Shown: positions 15,799-26,244, counted from the stretch's first letter. The stretch: DNA of 49,466 nucleotides from Clostridia bacterium (GCA_017536445.1 JAFXHJ010000002.1:1-49466); one strand, 5' to 3'. Numbers and translations: made by a program. The notes: generated by a model from the letters alone, not told the origin.

Positions 15799-15904
15799 AT
15801 AAAAGGTGGCAAAAAAGATTTAGAAAAGTATGTATAAAACTTGCTAAAATCTTAATATTATGTGATATAATTTATTCTGTATAAATGTATCAAGAGGAGG
15901 AAAT

Positions 15905-18499
15905 ATGGACAAGTCTGAAATATTAAAATACGCAGAAGAAAATTATGAGTTGCCACCAATACCAGAAGAATATTTAACAGACATGGATTTTGTAGCAGAT
16001 ATATTAGACATAGATTCTATGTTTATGGAAAGTTTCCCACTTGAAGTACAAAAGAAAGTAATTATTTTAGATGAAAAATATGCAGAATATGCAGATATAG
16101 ATGGAATATTTGTTAGTGAAGAAGTAATAAAAGATTGTATAGGAAAGAATCCAGATTTACTACTTAGATTAAAAGGGTCTAAAGTACAAAGTGATTTCTT
16201 AAAAGAACAATTTAATGGATATATAAGAGGAGAGATAATTCCAGAAGAAGGTTCAAGACTTAGTAAGGCTGGACCAGGGGCAATATATGGAATGGCACCT
16301 AAATATGTAGCGGACGATATAGAGCTAGCAACATACTTGGTAGAAAAAGATATAAATAATTATAAGAGAATAAGAATACCAGAAATAAGAGATAGCAAAG
16401 AATATATGGCAGCGTATGTTACAGCAAATCCTAGAGAGTTTTTAAGCTTTAAAGACAAACTAGATGGGTATTTTAAAGAAGAACTAGTAGAAGCAGTGAT
16501 TAAACAAAATTTTGCAAATTATAAACAGTTTCCAGAGTCTAACTCAACAATGCAAAGGTTTTATTCATCATATGAAAGAATAAAAAGGATTAGACCGGAA
16601 TTAACATTAGAAAATCCTAATTTAAGATATGAACTTTTATGTGATGAAAAAATATCTAATATGGATATAAATACGATAAATAGCCTGTTAGAGTATAGCA
16701 CGGGGGCTGTAGATACAGTAATAGAGGTAAGCAAAACAGGTAATTTAGAAGCGTTAGAAGCATATATAGAAAAATATAAGGGAGTGTATGGAGAAACGCT
16801 TCCGAGTATTCAAGGGGCAATATCTTCGTATTTAAATTTAAGTGAACTTGTAAATAGCACAAACGGGTTGGATGGAATAAACATACCGGAAGATATGTTT
16901 AAAACATTAGTTGCAACAGGCAACAAGTTTGGAATAAAAAGTATAGAAGATCTAGCAAACTATGAAGAAAAAGTAAGAGAATATTACGATAATCAATTAG
17001 ATGAAGCAACAACTCCAGATGAAGTTAGAAAAATATATTCAGAAATGTTGTTTAATGCGTCACCAGAGGAAATGCAAGCGTTCGATGAAGAATATTGTAA
17101 TTTCAATATGGAAGAGCTTTATGAATATGCTAAAGCACATAATGTTGAAGCACCAATAACTGATGAATTTAAGAGAAGATTAACACTCTTTGAACAAATG
17201 ACAGGGATAGATAATATAGACAAGCTAAGAGCGCAATTTGGTGCTATGCCAACAGTAATTTCAGATGTGTCTGAAACAAAGCAAAGAATATCTAGCATGT
17301 ATTCTAAGACATATAATCAAGAAATGTTAGATTTAACGGATGAGACATTAGATAGAGAAAGTATAGATGGTGTAGAGATAATAAAGCTTAATGGGCAAAG
17401 TTTTAATTTATGTATTCATAGAATTTTTAATTTCGATTTTAATATGAACAGTATTGCAAATAGAATAATAGAAGATCCAACTACGTGGTCTAAAACTGAA
17501 GGAAGTAATACAATTTCAACTACGTTAATAACAGATAAGAAGATAGCAGGCCTTTTTAGAAGTATGAAAACAAGAGACGGGGCTGAACTTGTAACGTTAA
17601 AAGACGAAGCTGCAGCTAAAGCATATGCCGAAGCAGGACACGCTGCAGATTTAGCTGTGTATGAAGGTGAAGTACTAAAAGAAATTGATCCGGATGCGGT
17701 ATTCTATGGATTTACAGAGCTTGCAGAAGATGGAATCATTAAAATGGATTCTACAGATATGATGGTAGAGCATGGAGCAGGGCATATGGATACAAAGAGT
17801 ATGAACTGTAGAATGAGAGGCACGGAAGATTTAGCGTATTGGACAGATCCAACATATTGGAATGAAATTGTTCAAAAGAGAAAAGAAACAGACATTTCTA
17901 AAGCAAAAGATATGAGATCAAAAACAGGAACAGATAAACTGATGCCATCTTGTATAGTATGCTTCGATGGGAATATGAACGAGAATGCTATGCGCGCTGC
18001 AAAAGCACATAACATTCCTATAGTTATGATAGATAGACAACAGTATTTAGATTTAAATACTGAAAGAGCAAATGAGGCAAGAAAAGAATTTAAGGAAACA
18101 TTATCTCCAGATGCAATCCGTGAAATAATGTATAGAGAGCCATATTACAAAGTAGTTGCAGAAATGCCTAGTTTAATAGAAACAATAACTACGAACGAGA
18201 ACTTACCTGAAGGAAAGAAAAAGTTGGCATTAGAATATCTTGGATATATGGCAGAACATTTTGTAGAACAATCTACTGGCCATATAATGGGAACTCCCGT
18301 AGAAGAGTATAACAAAACAATGAGAGAACATATTGAAAGTATAGATAGATTGAAAGCAGGACCAGAATTGGTTTCTATGGAAGATTTCGAATCTTCATAT
18401 AGAGAAACAACAGCAAGAGATAGAAAAGAAAGATATGAAGCTATGCTTAAAGATATGGAAATGGAAAGAACAAAAGAAGGTGAAATAGTATATGAGTAA
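15905..18499 (+). CDS. Large helical-repeat protein, first gene of the ADP-ribosyltransferase operon
   Basis: This is an 864-aa protein of unknown function. The first 480 residues are helical, with loose repeats of the kind seen in DUF4116 proteins (for example DIELATYLVEKDINNYKRI and KEELVEAVIKQNFANYKQFPES). A distinct module (about 490-715) follows: KLNGQSFNLCIHRIFNF, ISTTLITDKKIAGLF, VFYGFTEL, MVEHGAGHMD, then PSCIVCFDGNMNENAMRAA and IPIVMIDRQQYLDL. I have a general memory of similar modules in uncharacterised proteins of gut Firmicutes, but no assigned function. A charged helical tail ends it. No signal peptide, so cytosolic. AGGAGG precedes the ATG. Its stop overlaps the next start by 8 bases. 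Confidence 0.75.
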   Translation: MDKSEILKYAEENYELPPIPEEYLTDMDFVADILDIDSMFMESFPLEVQKKVIILDEKYAEYADIDGIFVSEEVIKDCIGKNPDLLLRLKGSKVQSDFLKEQFNGYIRGEIIPEEGSRLSKAGPGAIYGMAPKYVADDIELATYLVEKDINNYKRIRIPEIRDSKEYMAAYVTANPREFLSFKDKLDGYFKEELVEAVIKQNFANYKQFPESNSTMQRFYSSYERIKRIRPELTLENPNLRYELLCDEKISNMDINTINSLLEYSTGAVDTVIEVSKTGNLEALEAYIEKYKGVYGETLPSIQGAISSYLNLSELVNSTNGLDGINIPEDMFKTLVATGNKFGIKSIEDLANYEEKVREYYDNQLDEATTPDEVRKIYSEMLFNASPEEMQAFDEEYCNFNMEELYEYAKAHNVEAPITDEFKRRLTLFEQMTGIDNIDKLRAQFGAMPTVISDVSETKQRISSMYSKTYNQEMLDLTDETLDRESIDGVEIIKLNGQSFNLCIHRIFNFDFNMNSIANRIIEDPTTWSKTEGSNTISTTLITDKKIAGLFRSMKTRDGAELVTLKDEAAAKAYAEAGHAADLAVYEGEVLKEIDPDAVFYGFTELAEDGIIKMDSTDMMVEHGAGHMDTKSMNCRMRGTEDLAYWTDPTYWNEIVQKRKETDISKAKDMRSKTGTDKLMPSCIVCFDGNMNENAMRAAKAHNIPIVMIDRQQYLDLNTERANEARKEFKETLSPDAIREIMYREPYYKVVAEMPSLIETITTNENLPEGKKKLALEYLGYMAEHFVEQSTGHIMGTPVEEYNKTMREHIESIDRLKAGPELVSMEDFESSYRETTARDRKERYEAMLKDMEMERTKEGEIVYE

Positions 18500-18926
18500 A
18501 ATTAATTTCAAGGCTTATACGGACATAAGCGTAATTATTGAGATGATGCCTGAAAGTTTAAGAAATAAGCTTTCTTCTGAGTTTATATATTTTATAAACA
18601 TAAATAAAGATAAAGATTATGTTTCAAGTATTAACCCAAAGATTCCTTTAAATAAGCAGACTGTCAGTAAAGAGACAAAGGAATTAATGGCAATCATATA
18701 CAGAGAATATTTTTGTTCGCCGGCTAAAAAAGAAGAACTCTTAGATGAGGACGACGAAATTTTAAGAAGTGAAGAACGAAGCAAAATAGGCTTTGATCCA
18801 AGAAGTATATTTATAAAGCAAGAAGAAACTGTAAATGATGAAGAAATAAATGCGTTAACAGTTAAAGAAGATGAAGGATATATAACAAAAATAATAAATA
18901 AGATAAAGAAACTGTTTAAAAAGTAA
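18492..18926 (+). CDS. Small conserved protein of unknown function
   Basis: This 144-aa protein has a folded N-terminal part (about 1-80) with AYTDISVIIEMMPESLRNKL, FIYFININ and VSKETKELMAIIYREYFCSP, then an acidic linker and a Lys-rich end (IINKIKKLFKK). The pattern of a helix with MPE..., an aromatic stretch and a TKE(L)MAI(I)YR(E)YF segment resembles a small family I have seen in Clostridia, with no known function. It starts inside the preceding gene (8-base overlap), which implies translational coupling, and is 11 bp from the next. Confidence 0.65.
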   Translation: MSKINFKAYTDISVIIEMMPESLRNKLSSEFIYFININKDKDYVSSINPKIPLNKQTVSKETKELMAIIYREYFCSPAKKEELLDEDDEILRSEERSKIGFDPRSIFIKQEETVNDEEINALTVKEDEGYITKIINKIKKLFKK

Positions 18927-18937
18927 GAGGGATATAG

Positions 18938-21900
18938 ATGAAAAAATATAGTTTAGGAAATTCGGGAGTATTTAGGTCTAGATTTAAAAGCGCGGTAGCC
19001 GCAGTGTTTTCACCATCGGTAAGAAGGGAACGAGCTAGACGTGATGGTTTCAGACCAGATATATTAGATGAAGAGGTAAGAAATAGATATTATGATAGCA
19101 AATTAACAATAGAAGATGTTATTAGATATAATTTGTATGATGATATTTCTGCTACCGAACTTGAGTATAATGCACAACAAATAGCAAAAAGAATAGGAAT
19201 ACACAACTTGGCAAATATAGATATAGAAGCATATTCATATTTAGGATATAAAATGCAAGATATGGTTGAAGAGTCTGAGTTAACACGTGATTCTTCGGCA
19301 GAAGAGATAAAAGCTGTAATTGTGGCAGGTATTGAAGAAAGTCTAGAACACAGATATACTCGTGAAGATAGGTACACAAAGTTAACTGAGTTAGCAATAA
19401 CAAGAGACAATTTGCCACGATATATTGTAGAATTCCCTGAGGGTATGGAAGAACTAAAAGAGGCATTTCTTTCGGCAAATTTAACTTTAGAACAAGTTAA
19501 TGCAAACAGAGAATTGTTTGCGGGTAAAAGATGGATGACTAGATTAAATGATGACTTGACGGACTTTGTAGAAAGATATGGACTTACAGAAGAAAAGTAT
19601 GAGTACATTATTACCAATATGCCAGAATTATTAGATTCAGGCATTTTAGAGATGGTTAGAGCATCTAAAAGTATAGATAGCACTCTTACTCCGGAAGAAA
19701 ATAAAGAGAAGATAGCAGAATATTATATAGGGCAAGGGATAACTAGTGCAAATGCAAAGGTAGCATTAAATTATGCATCACTACAAGAACTACTAAAAGA
19801 ATCAGAGACTATTTCAGCGGAAATAAGGGAGACTGTCATACCAAAATTTTTACAAGAAGTAGATGAAAAGACACTAATAGAATACATCCCGATTGAAGTC
19901 ATGGAGCAAAAAGATGCATGGCGAGCTTTTAATGTAATGGAGAGGTTTGGCATTACTCCAATAATGGAATTTGAAAGAGAAAACGGACCTATATTTTCAA
20001 GCAATGGATTTGCAAATATGAAATATATAGATAGTGCATATTTGCATTATGCTGGAAACAGAGGCTATGATAGCCCGGCAAACCTATATATAAAGCCAGA
20101 TGGTGCTGGAGATAGACCATATACTAGAGAAGAGTTCAACGAAGTTATGCGTAGAATAATAATTTACGGACCAAGTGATGGGACTGCTAAAGTTAAACTA
20201 GATTGTAGGATGCTTCAAGGACCTTTTAGGGATGCTAATCCAGACTTGTTTATAGCTCAAGATGCACCACAAGAACTTCAAGATAAATTCTACAAAACAG
20301 GAATAAAATTAGAAGACATAGAGGAACATCCAGAATATAGAAGATATTTATCCGATGTTAATTTAGACATGTGCTTGGAAAGACCAAATATATATTTTGA
20401 AGGGCAAGATAGGGATATTTATTCGACGCTAGAAGGAATTTTTGGTAAAGAAGATTTGCGCACATTTTTAATGGATAATGCGAGAACTATAAAATACCTG
20501 AATAAAAGAAGAGATTATTTGCGCATGACTGAACCTAAGAGCTTAGAAGAACTGCAAGGTGCATTAAAACGCAAGGTAGAAATGGAAATATTATCTCGTG
20601 GCATAAAGTATGGAGAAGATGCGCCGGACTTTTTCAAAGAAGCACATCCAGAAATGTTTTTATCTCCTGATGCACCTGAAGAATTAAAATTAGCTTTCTA
20701 TGATGATTACTTATCTAAATCTGAAAGATATCAAAACTATCATAGTTCAAATTATAATTTAACATTTAAAGCTATAGGTGAACATAGAGAATGGGCAGAG
20801 TTTTTAAAAGGTAAAAATATTCCAAGAGCAATGCCATCGGGGTACTTTAGATTGTTTGAACTTCTTGGCTTAGAACAGGCAATGAAACTTTCTGGAAGAA
20901 GTGGTGAAAGTTTAGACAAAATGGTTGGCCAACATAAGGAAGAAACGCTTTCTAATTGGTACAAAGCAACAGGAGGAAAGTTTGTACCACATCACACAGT
21001 AATGTTAAATTTCCCTGAAAGTGAAATGGATAACTTCCTAATGAACGGAAAGAAATGGTCTGCGCTTGCAAGAGTAGACAGATTTAATTTTAATGACGAA
21101 GGAAAAACAGCAACATTAAAATTGGCGTATGTTATGGGAGTATTTAATGGAAATGATGCGGGCTTTAAAAAAGTAACAGATATGCTTACGCTTCCACCAT
21201 CACATATTACAGCTGAAGATTACGAAAAAGCAATGGCTAAATTCGCAGATAATCCTGAAAAGCTAGCCTTGTTGCAAGAAGCGTATGTATTAGGAGAAGA
21301 TGGAAAATATACATATAGACCACCTAAGATAGAGCAGGGAGAAGGAATAAACCAAAAGGAAGCTAAAAAATTAGCAGAAGGGAAAGTACAAGATATAAGA
21401 TTAGCTTTAGAAAAAGCGGATGTAAGTACGGTATTAACGCCAACTAAAGCACACCAAATGTTTGATTCTTTCGATATGCGTTATGACCCTAAATTTGTAG
21501 ACTTTTTTATGAAGCATCAAGAAGAAATAATGTCTAATCCAGACTATGTTAAAGATATAGCGTTAATACAAAGAAGATTCCCAGAGATAATAAGGGATAA
21601 CGCAGGTAGAACATTAACACTAGAACTTGCGGCAGAATATATTCGTAATAATAATTATGAAAATGTAGATATAGGAAATGAAGGCCTTGCAGAACAAGCA
21701 AAGATAGCCGGATATAGCCAAAGAGATTATGACAAATTACAAGAAATGTATAACGAAGGAGAAATGAGAGATTATTCAAGTATACCAAGAGTAACTGGAG
21801 AAAGAGATGGTTATACATATGAGATGTTAAGATGTGATGATCCGCTTGCATTATCTATAGGAACATTAACAGATTGTTGCCAAGAAATAGGTGGTGCGGG

Positions 21901-22906
21901 TCAAACTAGTATGGAACACAGTGTACTATCTAAAGATGGCAGAGTGTTCGTAGTAAGAGACACAGAAGGCAGAATAGTTGCACAAAGCTGGTTCTGGAGA
22001 AATCAATATACTGGTTGCTTCGATAACATAGAAATACCAAATAAAATATTTACTACATACGAAAAGGAACATCCAGAAGAAGGTAGAAGCGGATTAACAA
22101 AGGCAGTACTTGGAGTATACAAACAAGCTACATTAGATTTGATGAGAGAAGATGAAAGAGTGTATAGTGAGCTTTTAGAAGCTGGAACTATTACACAAGA
22201 GCAATATGATGCGTTAAGACTTGGAAAAGTAACTATTGGTCTTGGATATAATGATATAAAAGATGCTATACAATCAGATTCGGATATGCATAAAGATACA
22301 GCGCCAAGACATGTAATAGAAGGAGGTAGAGTACCACATCCATATACAGATGCAAGAGAACAATATGTAATAACTGAAAGGGAAGGAATAGTAGAGTCAA
22401 CTTATCAAAATCTACAAGTTCATGAGGATACAATTCCGGTATATGATGGTACTAATTTACCAGCCACAACTGTAATAATGATGAAAAAGATGGAGAAGGC
22501 AGCAGGAAAAGATGATTTGGAATATGTAACGGCTATGAAAGATGGAATGAGTAAACCATCAGAAGAACTTATAACTAGCGTAGCAAGAGAATATTATATA
22601 AATCCAAATACAACTAAAATTGCTGCAACATCAAGAATGGCAATCGTATACAGTGCGGAAGATGTTGGACCTGTTAAAATGGCAAGTATGCTTACAGCAC
22701 CATTAAGAGAAGGTATGTCGGAAGAAGAACAAAAACAATTTGCGGAGCATACAGATTTCCAATTGAAGAAAGCTTTAAGACAAATAACTGCAAATGGTAA
22801 AAGAATATTAGATACAGACAGCTTGCCAGAAGCAGATAGATTAAAAGTGGGAGAACTACTTGCGGTAATTAAGAAAGAAAATGAAGAAAGGGGGCCTAGA
22901 GAATAA
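18938..22906 (+). CDS. 1322-aa protein with helical repeats and a C-terminal Cys-Cys/AQSW module
   Basis: The N-terminus is basic (SRFKSAVAAVFSPSVRRERARR). The central body is helical and includes two related segments near residues 430 and 565 with the form (N/H)P(D/E)(L/M)F(I/L)..DAP(Q/E)EL...FY. The C-terminal third holds a compact block (about 965-1040): LTDCCQEIGGAGQTSMEH, GRVFVVRDTEGRIVAQSWFWRN and GCFDNIEIPN, with beta-hairpin-like spacing and two adjacent Cys and one His that could be catalytic or metal-binding. I cannot assign it to a named family; a GNAT-like or cysteine-based fold is only a guess. The next gene begins inside its stop codon (TAATG). Confidence 0.75.
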   Translation: MKKYSLGNSGVFRSRFKSAVAAVFSPSVRRERARRDGFRPDILDEEVRNRYYDSKLTIEDVIRYNLYDDISATELEYNAQQIAKRIGIHNLANIDIEAYSYLGYKMQDMVEESELTRDSSAEEIKAVIVAGIEESLEHRYTREDRYTKLTELAITRDNLPRYIVEFPEGMEELKEAFLSANLTLEQVNANRELFAGKRWMTRLNDDLTDFVERYGLTEEKYEYIITNMPELLDSGILEMVRASKSIDSTLTPEENKEKIAEYYIGQGITSANAKVALNYASLQELLKESETISAEIRETVIPKFLQEVDEKTLIEYIPIEVMEQKDAWRAFNVMERFGITPIMEFERENGPIFSSNGFANMKYIDSAYLHYAGNRGYDSPANLYIKPDGAGDRPYTREEFNEVMRRIIIYGPSDGTAKVKLDCRMLQGPFRDANPDLFIAQDAPQELQDKFYKTGIKLEDIEEHPEYRRYLSDVNLDMCLERPNIYFEGQDRDIYSTLEGIFGKEDLRTFLMDNARTIKYLNKRRDYLRMTEPKSLEELQGALKRKVEMEILSRGIKYGEDAPDFFKEAHPEMFLSPDAPEELKLAFYDDYLSKSERYQNYHSSNYNLTFKAIGEHREWAEFLKGKNIPRAMPSGYFRLFELLGLEQAMKLSGRSGESLDKMVGQHKEETLSNWYKATGGKFVPHHTVMLNFPESEMDNFLMNGKKWSALARVDRFNFNDEGKTATLKLAYVMGVFNGNDAGFKKVTDMLTLPPSHITAEDYEKAMAKFADNPEKLALLQEAYVLGEDGKYTYRPPKIEQGEGINQKEAKKLAEGKVQDIRLALEKADVSTVLTPTKAHQMFDSFDMRYDPKFVDFFMKHQEEIMSNPDYVKDIALIQRRFPEIIRDNAGRTLTLELAAEYIRNNNYENVDIGNEGLAEQAKIAGYSQRDYDKLQEMYNEGEMRDYSSIPRVTGERDGYTYEMLRCDDPLALSIGTLTDCCQEIGGAGQTSMEHSVLSKDGRVFVVRDTEGRIVAQSWFWRNQYTGCFDNIEIPNKIFTTYEKEHPEEGRSGLTKAVLGVYKQATLDLMREDERVYSELLEAGTITQEQYDALRLGKVTIGLGYNDIKDAIQSDSDMHKDTAPRHVIEGGRVPHPYTDAREQYVITEREGIVESTYQNLQVHEDTIPVYDGTNLPATTVIMMKKMEKAAGKDDLEYVTAMKDGMSKPSEELITSVAREYYINPNTTKIAATSRMAIVYSAEDVGPVKMASMLTAPLREGMSEEEQKQFAEHTDFQLKKALRQITANGKRILDTDSLPEADRLKVGELLAVIKKENEERGPRE

Positions 22907-24204
22907 TGCAAAACATAAGAGAAATGTTAAGTGATGCGGTATTAGCGCATTCAATGATGGATATAACTTTAAACGGGAAAAAAGTTGTAGACACAATTTT
23001 TGAACTGTTAGATGAAAGTAAAGAGAGCCTAATAGAAGCAAATAAAATAGATGTTGCTAACGAGAATGGTTTTACACTTAATATTAATAAACTATTAAGA
23101 TTAAAGGAAGAATTCGTAGATTCAGAAGATGAATACAGAAAAGTAATCTCTATGAATAAAAACAAAGAAATAAATTATATGATAGGCTCCGAAACAGACA
23201 AGTTGGGAACAATTTGCGTTGTTTATGATGGAAATACTTACGTGATGTTGGAAATGGTGGTAAAAGCCATTCTAACACACAATTCGGTTGTATTTTCTAG
23301 CGAATCAAATCATATGCAAGGAACAAACGATATGTTACTTGTATTAATTAGAAGAGTGCTTGAAGCATATAGCATAGATAAAAAATTAATACAAATAATT
23401 TATACTACAAGATACGAAGAACTATTATCAAATAGTGCTAGTATAAAAAAGGTAATTGCTATTGGAGATAAAGAATTTAGAAAGAAAATCAATTTGGCTT
23501 CTGCAGTAGAAGTAATATCTAGTGGTTATGATCATTATGATATCTACATAGAAGATGAAACCAATATGGAACTAATAGTAAAAATATTAGATGCAAATCC
23601 AAATATAGATGTATATGTTAAATCAGGTATAAATTTACCATTCTATGAAAGTATAGAAGTGCTAGATTTAGATGAAGCAATAGGAATGCTAAATCTAAAC
23701 ACAGCGGGATTTAGTGCAGCAATATTTACAGATAATGCAGAAAATGGAAGCAAATTCTTAAGAGAAGTTGCGTGCAAAAATATTTCGGTAAATAGCAGTC
23801 CGCTAATGGACAATTCGACAGATATAGAAACAACAATGCTACTAAATGTAAAGAAGCTGTTTTATCCAAATCCTTTAAAGGAAACAGGAAATGAAGGCTT
23901 TGAGTTTCCAACAGCTAGAGCAATTCTTGAGCAAACTAAAGAAAAGAGAAATAAAGCTGCTATGGAAACTGCTAAAGAAGAGGTAAAAGTGGCAAAAGAA
24001 GAAATAGAAAAAGTTTCTAAAGAAATGACAGATAAATTAAATGCTAAAGAACAAGAGATAGAAATATTAAAACAAAGACTAGTAGAATCTAAAAATGTTG
24101 CAAATAAATATATGGAGGGATATAAAAAATCTTTCTTAGTAAGATTTTTTGCAAATATGAATAAAGAAGAAATAGATAATGATATAAAAATGCTAAGTGA
24201 ATAA
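22906..24204 (+). CDS. Aldehyde-dehydrogenase-fold pseudoenzyme with coiled-coil tail
   Basis: Residues 1-335 of this 432-aa protein follow the plan of ProA-type aldehyde dehydrogenases: KVVDTIFELLDESKESLIEANKIDV, then a RLKEEF segment, KLGTICVVYDGNTYVMLEMVVKAILTHNSVVFSSES (Rossmann entry), KKVIAIGDKEFR and a late LNLNTAGFSAAIFTDN and NISVNSSPLMD. I see no equivalent of the catalytic Cys or of the active-site Glu, so it is probably inactive and used as a scaffold or ligand sensor (inference). A coiled coil spans about 345-405, and the end is basic and amphipathic (KKSFLVRFFANM). It sits between the 1322-aa protein and the ADP-ribosyltransferase. Confidence 0.7.
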   Translation: MQNIREMLSDAVLAHSMMDITLNGKKVVDTIFELLDESKESLIEANKIDVANENGFTLNINKLLRLKEEFVDSEDEYRKVISMNKNKEINYMIGSETDKLGTICVVYDGNTYVMLEMVVKAILTHNSVVFSSESNHMQGTNDMLLVLIRRVLEAYSIDKKLIQIIYTTRYEELLSNSASIKKVIAIGDKEFRKKINLASAVEVISSGYDHYDIYIEDETNMELIVKILDANPNIDVYVKSGINLPFYESIEVLDLDEAIGMLNLNTAGFSAAIFTDNAENGSKFLREVACKNISVNSSPLMDNSTDIETTMLLNVKKLFYPNPLKETGNEGFEFPTARAILEQTKEKRNKAAMETAKEEVKVAKEEIEKVSKEMTDKLNAKEQEIEILKQRLVESKNVANKYMEGYKKSFLVRFFANMNKEEIDNDIKMLSE

Positions 24205-24218
24205 TAAGAGGGATATAA

Positions 24219-26147
24219 ATGAACAATACAGATTATAAAAGTCTAGAAATAACAGACGAAGAGATTGGTGCTTTAAGAAGATATATATCTAATGCGCATA
24301 TCAGTATGAATGCACTTTTAGATATAGATCCAGAAGTAATAAACACGCAACTATCTAAAGGCTGGGTAATAGACTTTTCAAAAAAAGGAATAGATACAAA
24401 TGTAGAATATTTAACAAAACTGTATTCTGCAATGTATAAGTATAGTTTACAGGGTAATAAAGGTAGAACTACTGTGTATAGGGGAACTTCTAAGAGTGAA
24501 GTGACTAAACTTGAACATGAAAAAATAAGCGGAAGATTCTTATCAACTACAACAGATAGAGATATAGCAATGAGATTTACTGAGTACAGAAACGGCGCTC
24601 TTTTTGCTATGTCATTAGATAATGTACCATATATCTCAACCGATGCGTTTTTAGATGAAACCCAGGTGTCTGAATCGGAAATACTAGTCTCTCCATTTAG
24701 CAAAATTGAAGGAATTGAAGCATATAGTTTTCAAGATATAGAAGGAGTTACTAGATATAGCGCAAATGTAAAAAAACAAGAATTTGCAAATATATCTGAC
24801 GAAGAAAGAAAACAATATGAAGAGCAAATATCTAGTTTTAACTATGAAGAAAATTTGGCAAAATACAAAGACCTAAGTTTTAAAGCGGAAATAATGGCAG
24901 ATAGAATAGTAAGCCTTAGAGGAGCAAAAACTAAAGATGAACGCGAAGAGCTTGCGTATATGATGGAAAGACAATCCGAACTTCTTAATGAGTTAAATGA
25001 AGTAAGTGCGGGATTTAAAACGGTAAAAACAGCTATGACTGCAATACTTCAAGATAGATTTAAAACTGTAGAACTTGAAATAGATAGAGAATTAGAACAA
25101 GATAAGAAGGAATTCGAAAACGAAGAAAGAAAAAGAAAAGTAGAATTAGAAAGAGAACGAAAAGCTACTCTTTTACGTGATGCAGATAAAGTTCTAACAG
25201 GAATAGATTTAGCCAAAGAAGCTTATGAAACAAAAGATGCTAAAGAGGTAGAATTGTATTCTAAAGCAGAAGAACTAGGGCTAGATGTATCAAAAGTGCA
25301 AACAGTAGATCCGACTACACTCGCTAAATTTGAAGAACTAAAAGTTAATATTGAAAGAATTAAGAGAGAAATAGAAGCTATAGAAATTCCAGATAATATG
25401 ACAAATGAAGAAATGGCGGTGACAAGTGAACATAATGCTAAAATAAATGATCTGCATACTAAACTTTCTATGACTGTTCAAATGCTAAGAGAATGTGAAA
25501 AAACAATTTTTGAACAAAAAGGTAAATCCAAGGCGTTACTAAGTAGAGAGGTTGCAACAAGACTTGGACAAGATTTAACAAGCAAAGCAAGAGAAGATCT
25601 TTTAAAAGAAGAACAAACATTAGAAGCTAAAAAAGATTCACTTTGGGATAAAATAACTGGCAAATCTAAAATAAAAGCAGCACAAATAGAAAATATAAGA
25701 CTTAGAAGAGAACTAATAGAAAGAGGCGGTTTAGGTCTACCAAGCAGCATGGAAGAAATGACTACATATGCCACAAAATACAAAGAAGTATTAGGTGAGT
25801 CAAGCTTACCTGAAAGTGTAAGGGGAATAATACCAAGAACGAATACGGATATAGTTGTAACATACGAAGAAAGAGAGCAGATAGAAGCTGCAAGACCAGG
25901 AACATCATTAATTCCAATAGATAAATCTAAAAAAGAGATATTATCTGTATTAGACTCACAAAATACGACGCTTAAAGCAAGAATACAATCTACGCATATT
26001 CCTTCTTCTAAAAGGGCAATACCAGAACTAGAAATACAAACAAAGAATAGTGTAGAAAGATGCTTGGATACAGCGTTATACTACACAACAGATATGCCAG
26101 AAGAACAAAGAGATAAGATAATAAAAGATAGAGTAACAATAGGTTAA
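24219..26147 (+). CDS. Predicted R-S-E class mono-ADP-ribosyltransferase with long coiled coil
   Basis: This is a 642-aa protein. The N-terminal 170 residues carry the three signatures of arginine-type ADP-ribosyltransferases: Arg88 in TVYRGT, the STT triplet (109-111) in GRFLSTTTDRDIAMRF, and the ExE pair Glu152-Ser-Glu154 in SESEILVSPF. Such enzymes transfer ADP-ribose from NAD+ to protein, usually to Arg. Residues 185-500 are mostly coiled coil (KKEFENEERKRKVELERERK and similar), and the rest is less regular. There is no secretion signal. It is the last gene of the five-gene operon, after GAGGG, and a terminator follows. An antiphage, toxin or self-regulatory role is possible; the target is unknown. 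Confidence 0.8.
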   Translation: MNNTDYKSLEITDEEIGALRRYISNAHISMNALLDIDPEVINTQLSKGWVIDFSKKGIDTNVEYLTKLYSAMYKYSLQGNKGRTTVYRGTSKSEVTKLEHEKISGRFLSTTTDRDIAMRFTEYRNGALFAMSLDNVPYISTDAFLDETQVSESEILVSPFSKIEGIEAYSFQDIEGVTRYSANVKKQEFANISDEERKQYEEQISSFNYEENLAKYKDLSFKAEIMADRIVSLRGAKTKDEREELAYMMERQSELLNELNEVSAGFKTVKTAMTAILQDRFKTVELEIDRELEQDKKEFENEERKRKVELERERKATLLRDADKVLTGIDLAKEAYETKDAKEVELYSKAEELGLDVSKVQTVDPTTLAKFEELKVNIERIKREIEAIEIPDNMTNEEMAVTSEHNAKINDLHTKLSMTVQMLRECEKTIFEQKGKSKALLSREVATRLGQDLTSKAREDLLKEEQTLEAKKDSLWDKITGKSKIKAAQIENIRLRRELIERGGLGLPSSMEEMTTYATKYKEVLGESSLPESVRGIIPRTNTDIVVTYEEREQIEAARPGTSLIPIDKSKKEILSVLDSQNTTLKARIQSTHIPSSKRAIPELEIQTKNSVERCLDTALYYTTDMPEEQRDKIIKDRVTIG

Positions 26148-26161
26148 ATAAAAAAATATAT

Positions 26162-26196
26162 AGAAGCAAATTTTAATAAAATTTGCTTCTTTTTAA
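26162..26196 (+). terminator. Rho-independent terminator of the five-gene operon
   Basis: The stem AGAAGCAAATTTTA / AAAATTTGCTTCT is followed by TTTTT. It lies 14 bp after the ADP-ribosyltransferase stop. Confidence 0.9.
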
Positions 26197-26215
26197 CAAA
26201 ACGTTAAAAAGACCG

Positions 26216-26244
26216 TTGACTTTGTTAACATAACATGCTATAAT
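26216..26244 (+). promoter_or_regulatory. Strong promoter of the isolated foreign gene
   Basis: TTGACT (26216-26221), 17 bp and TATAAT (26239-26244). The expected start of transcription is at 26251, the A of an in-frame ATG. Confidence 0.8.
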
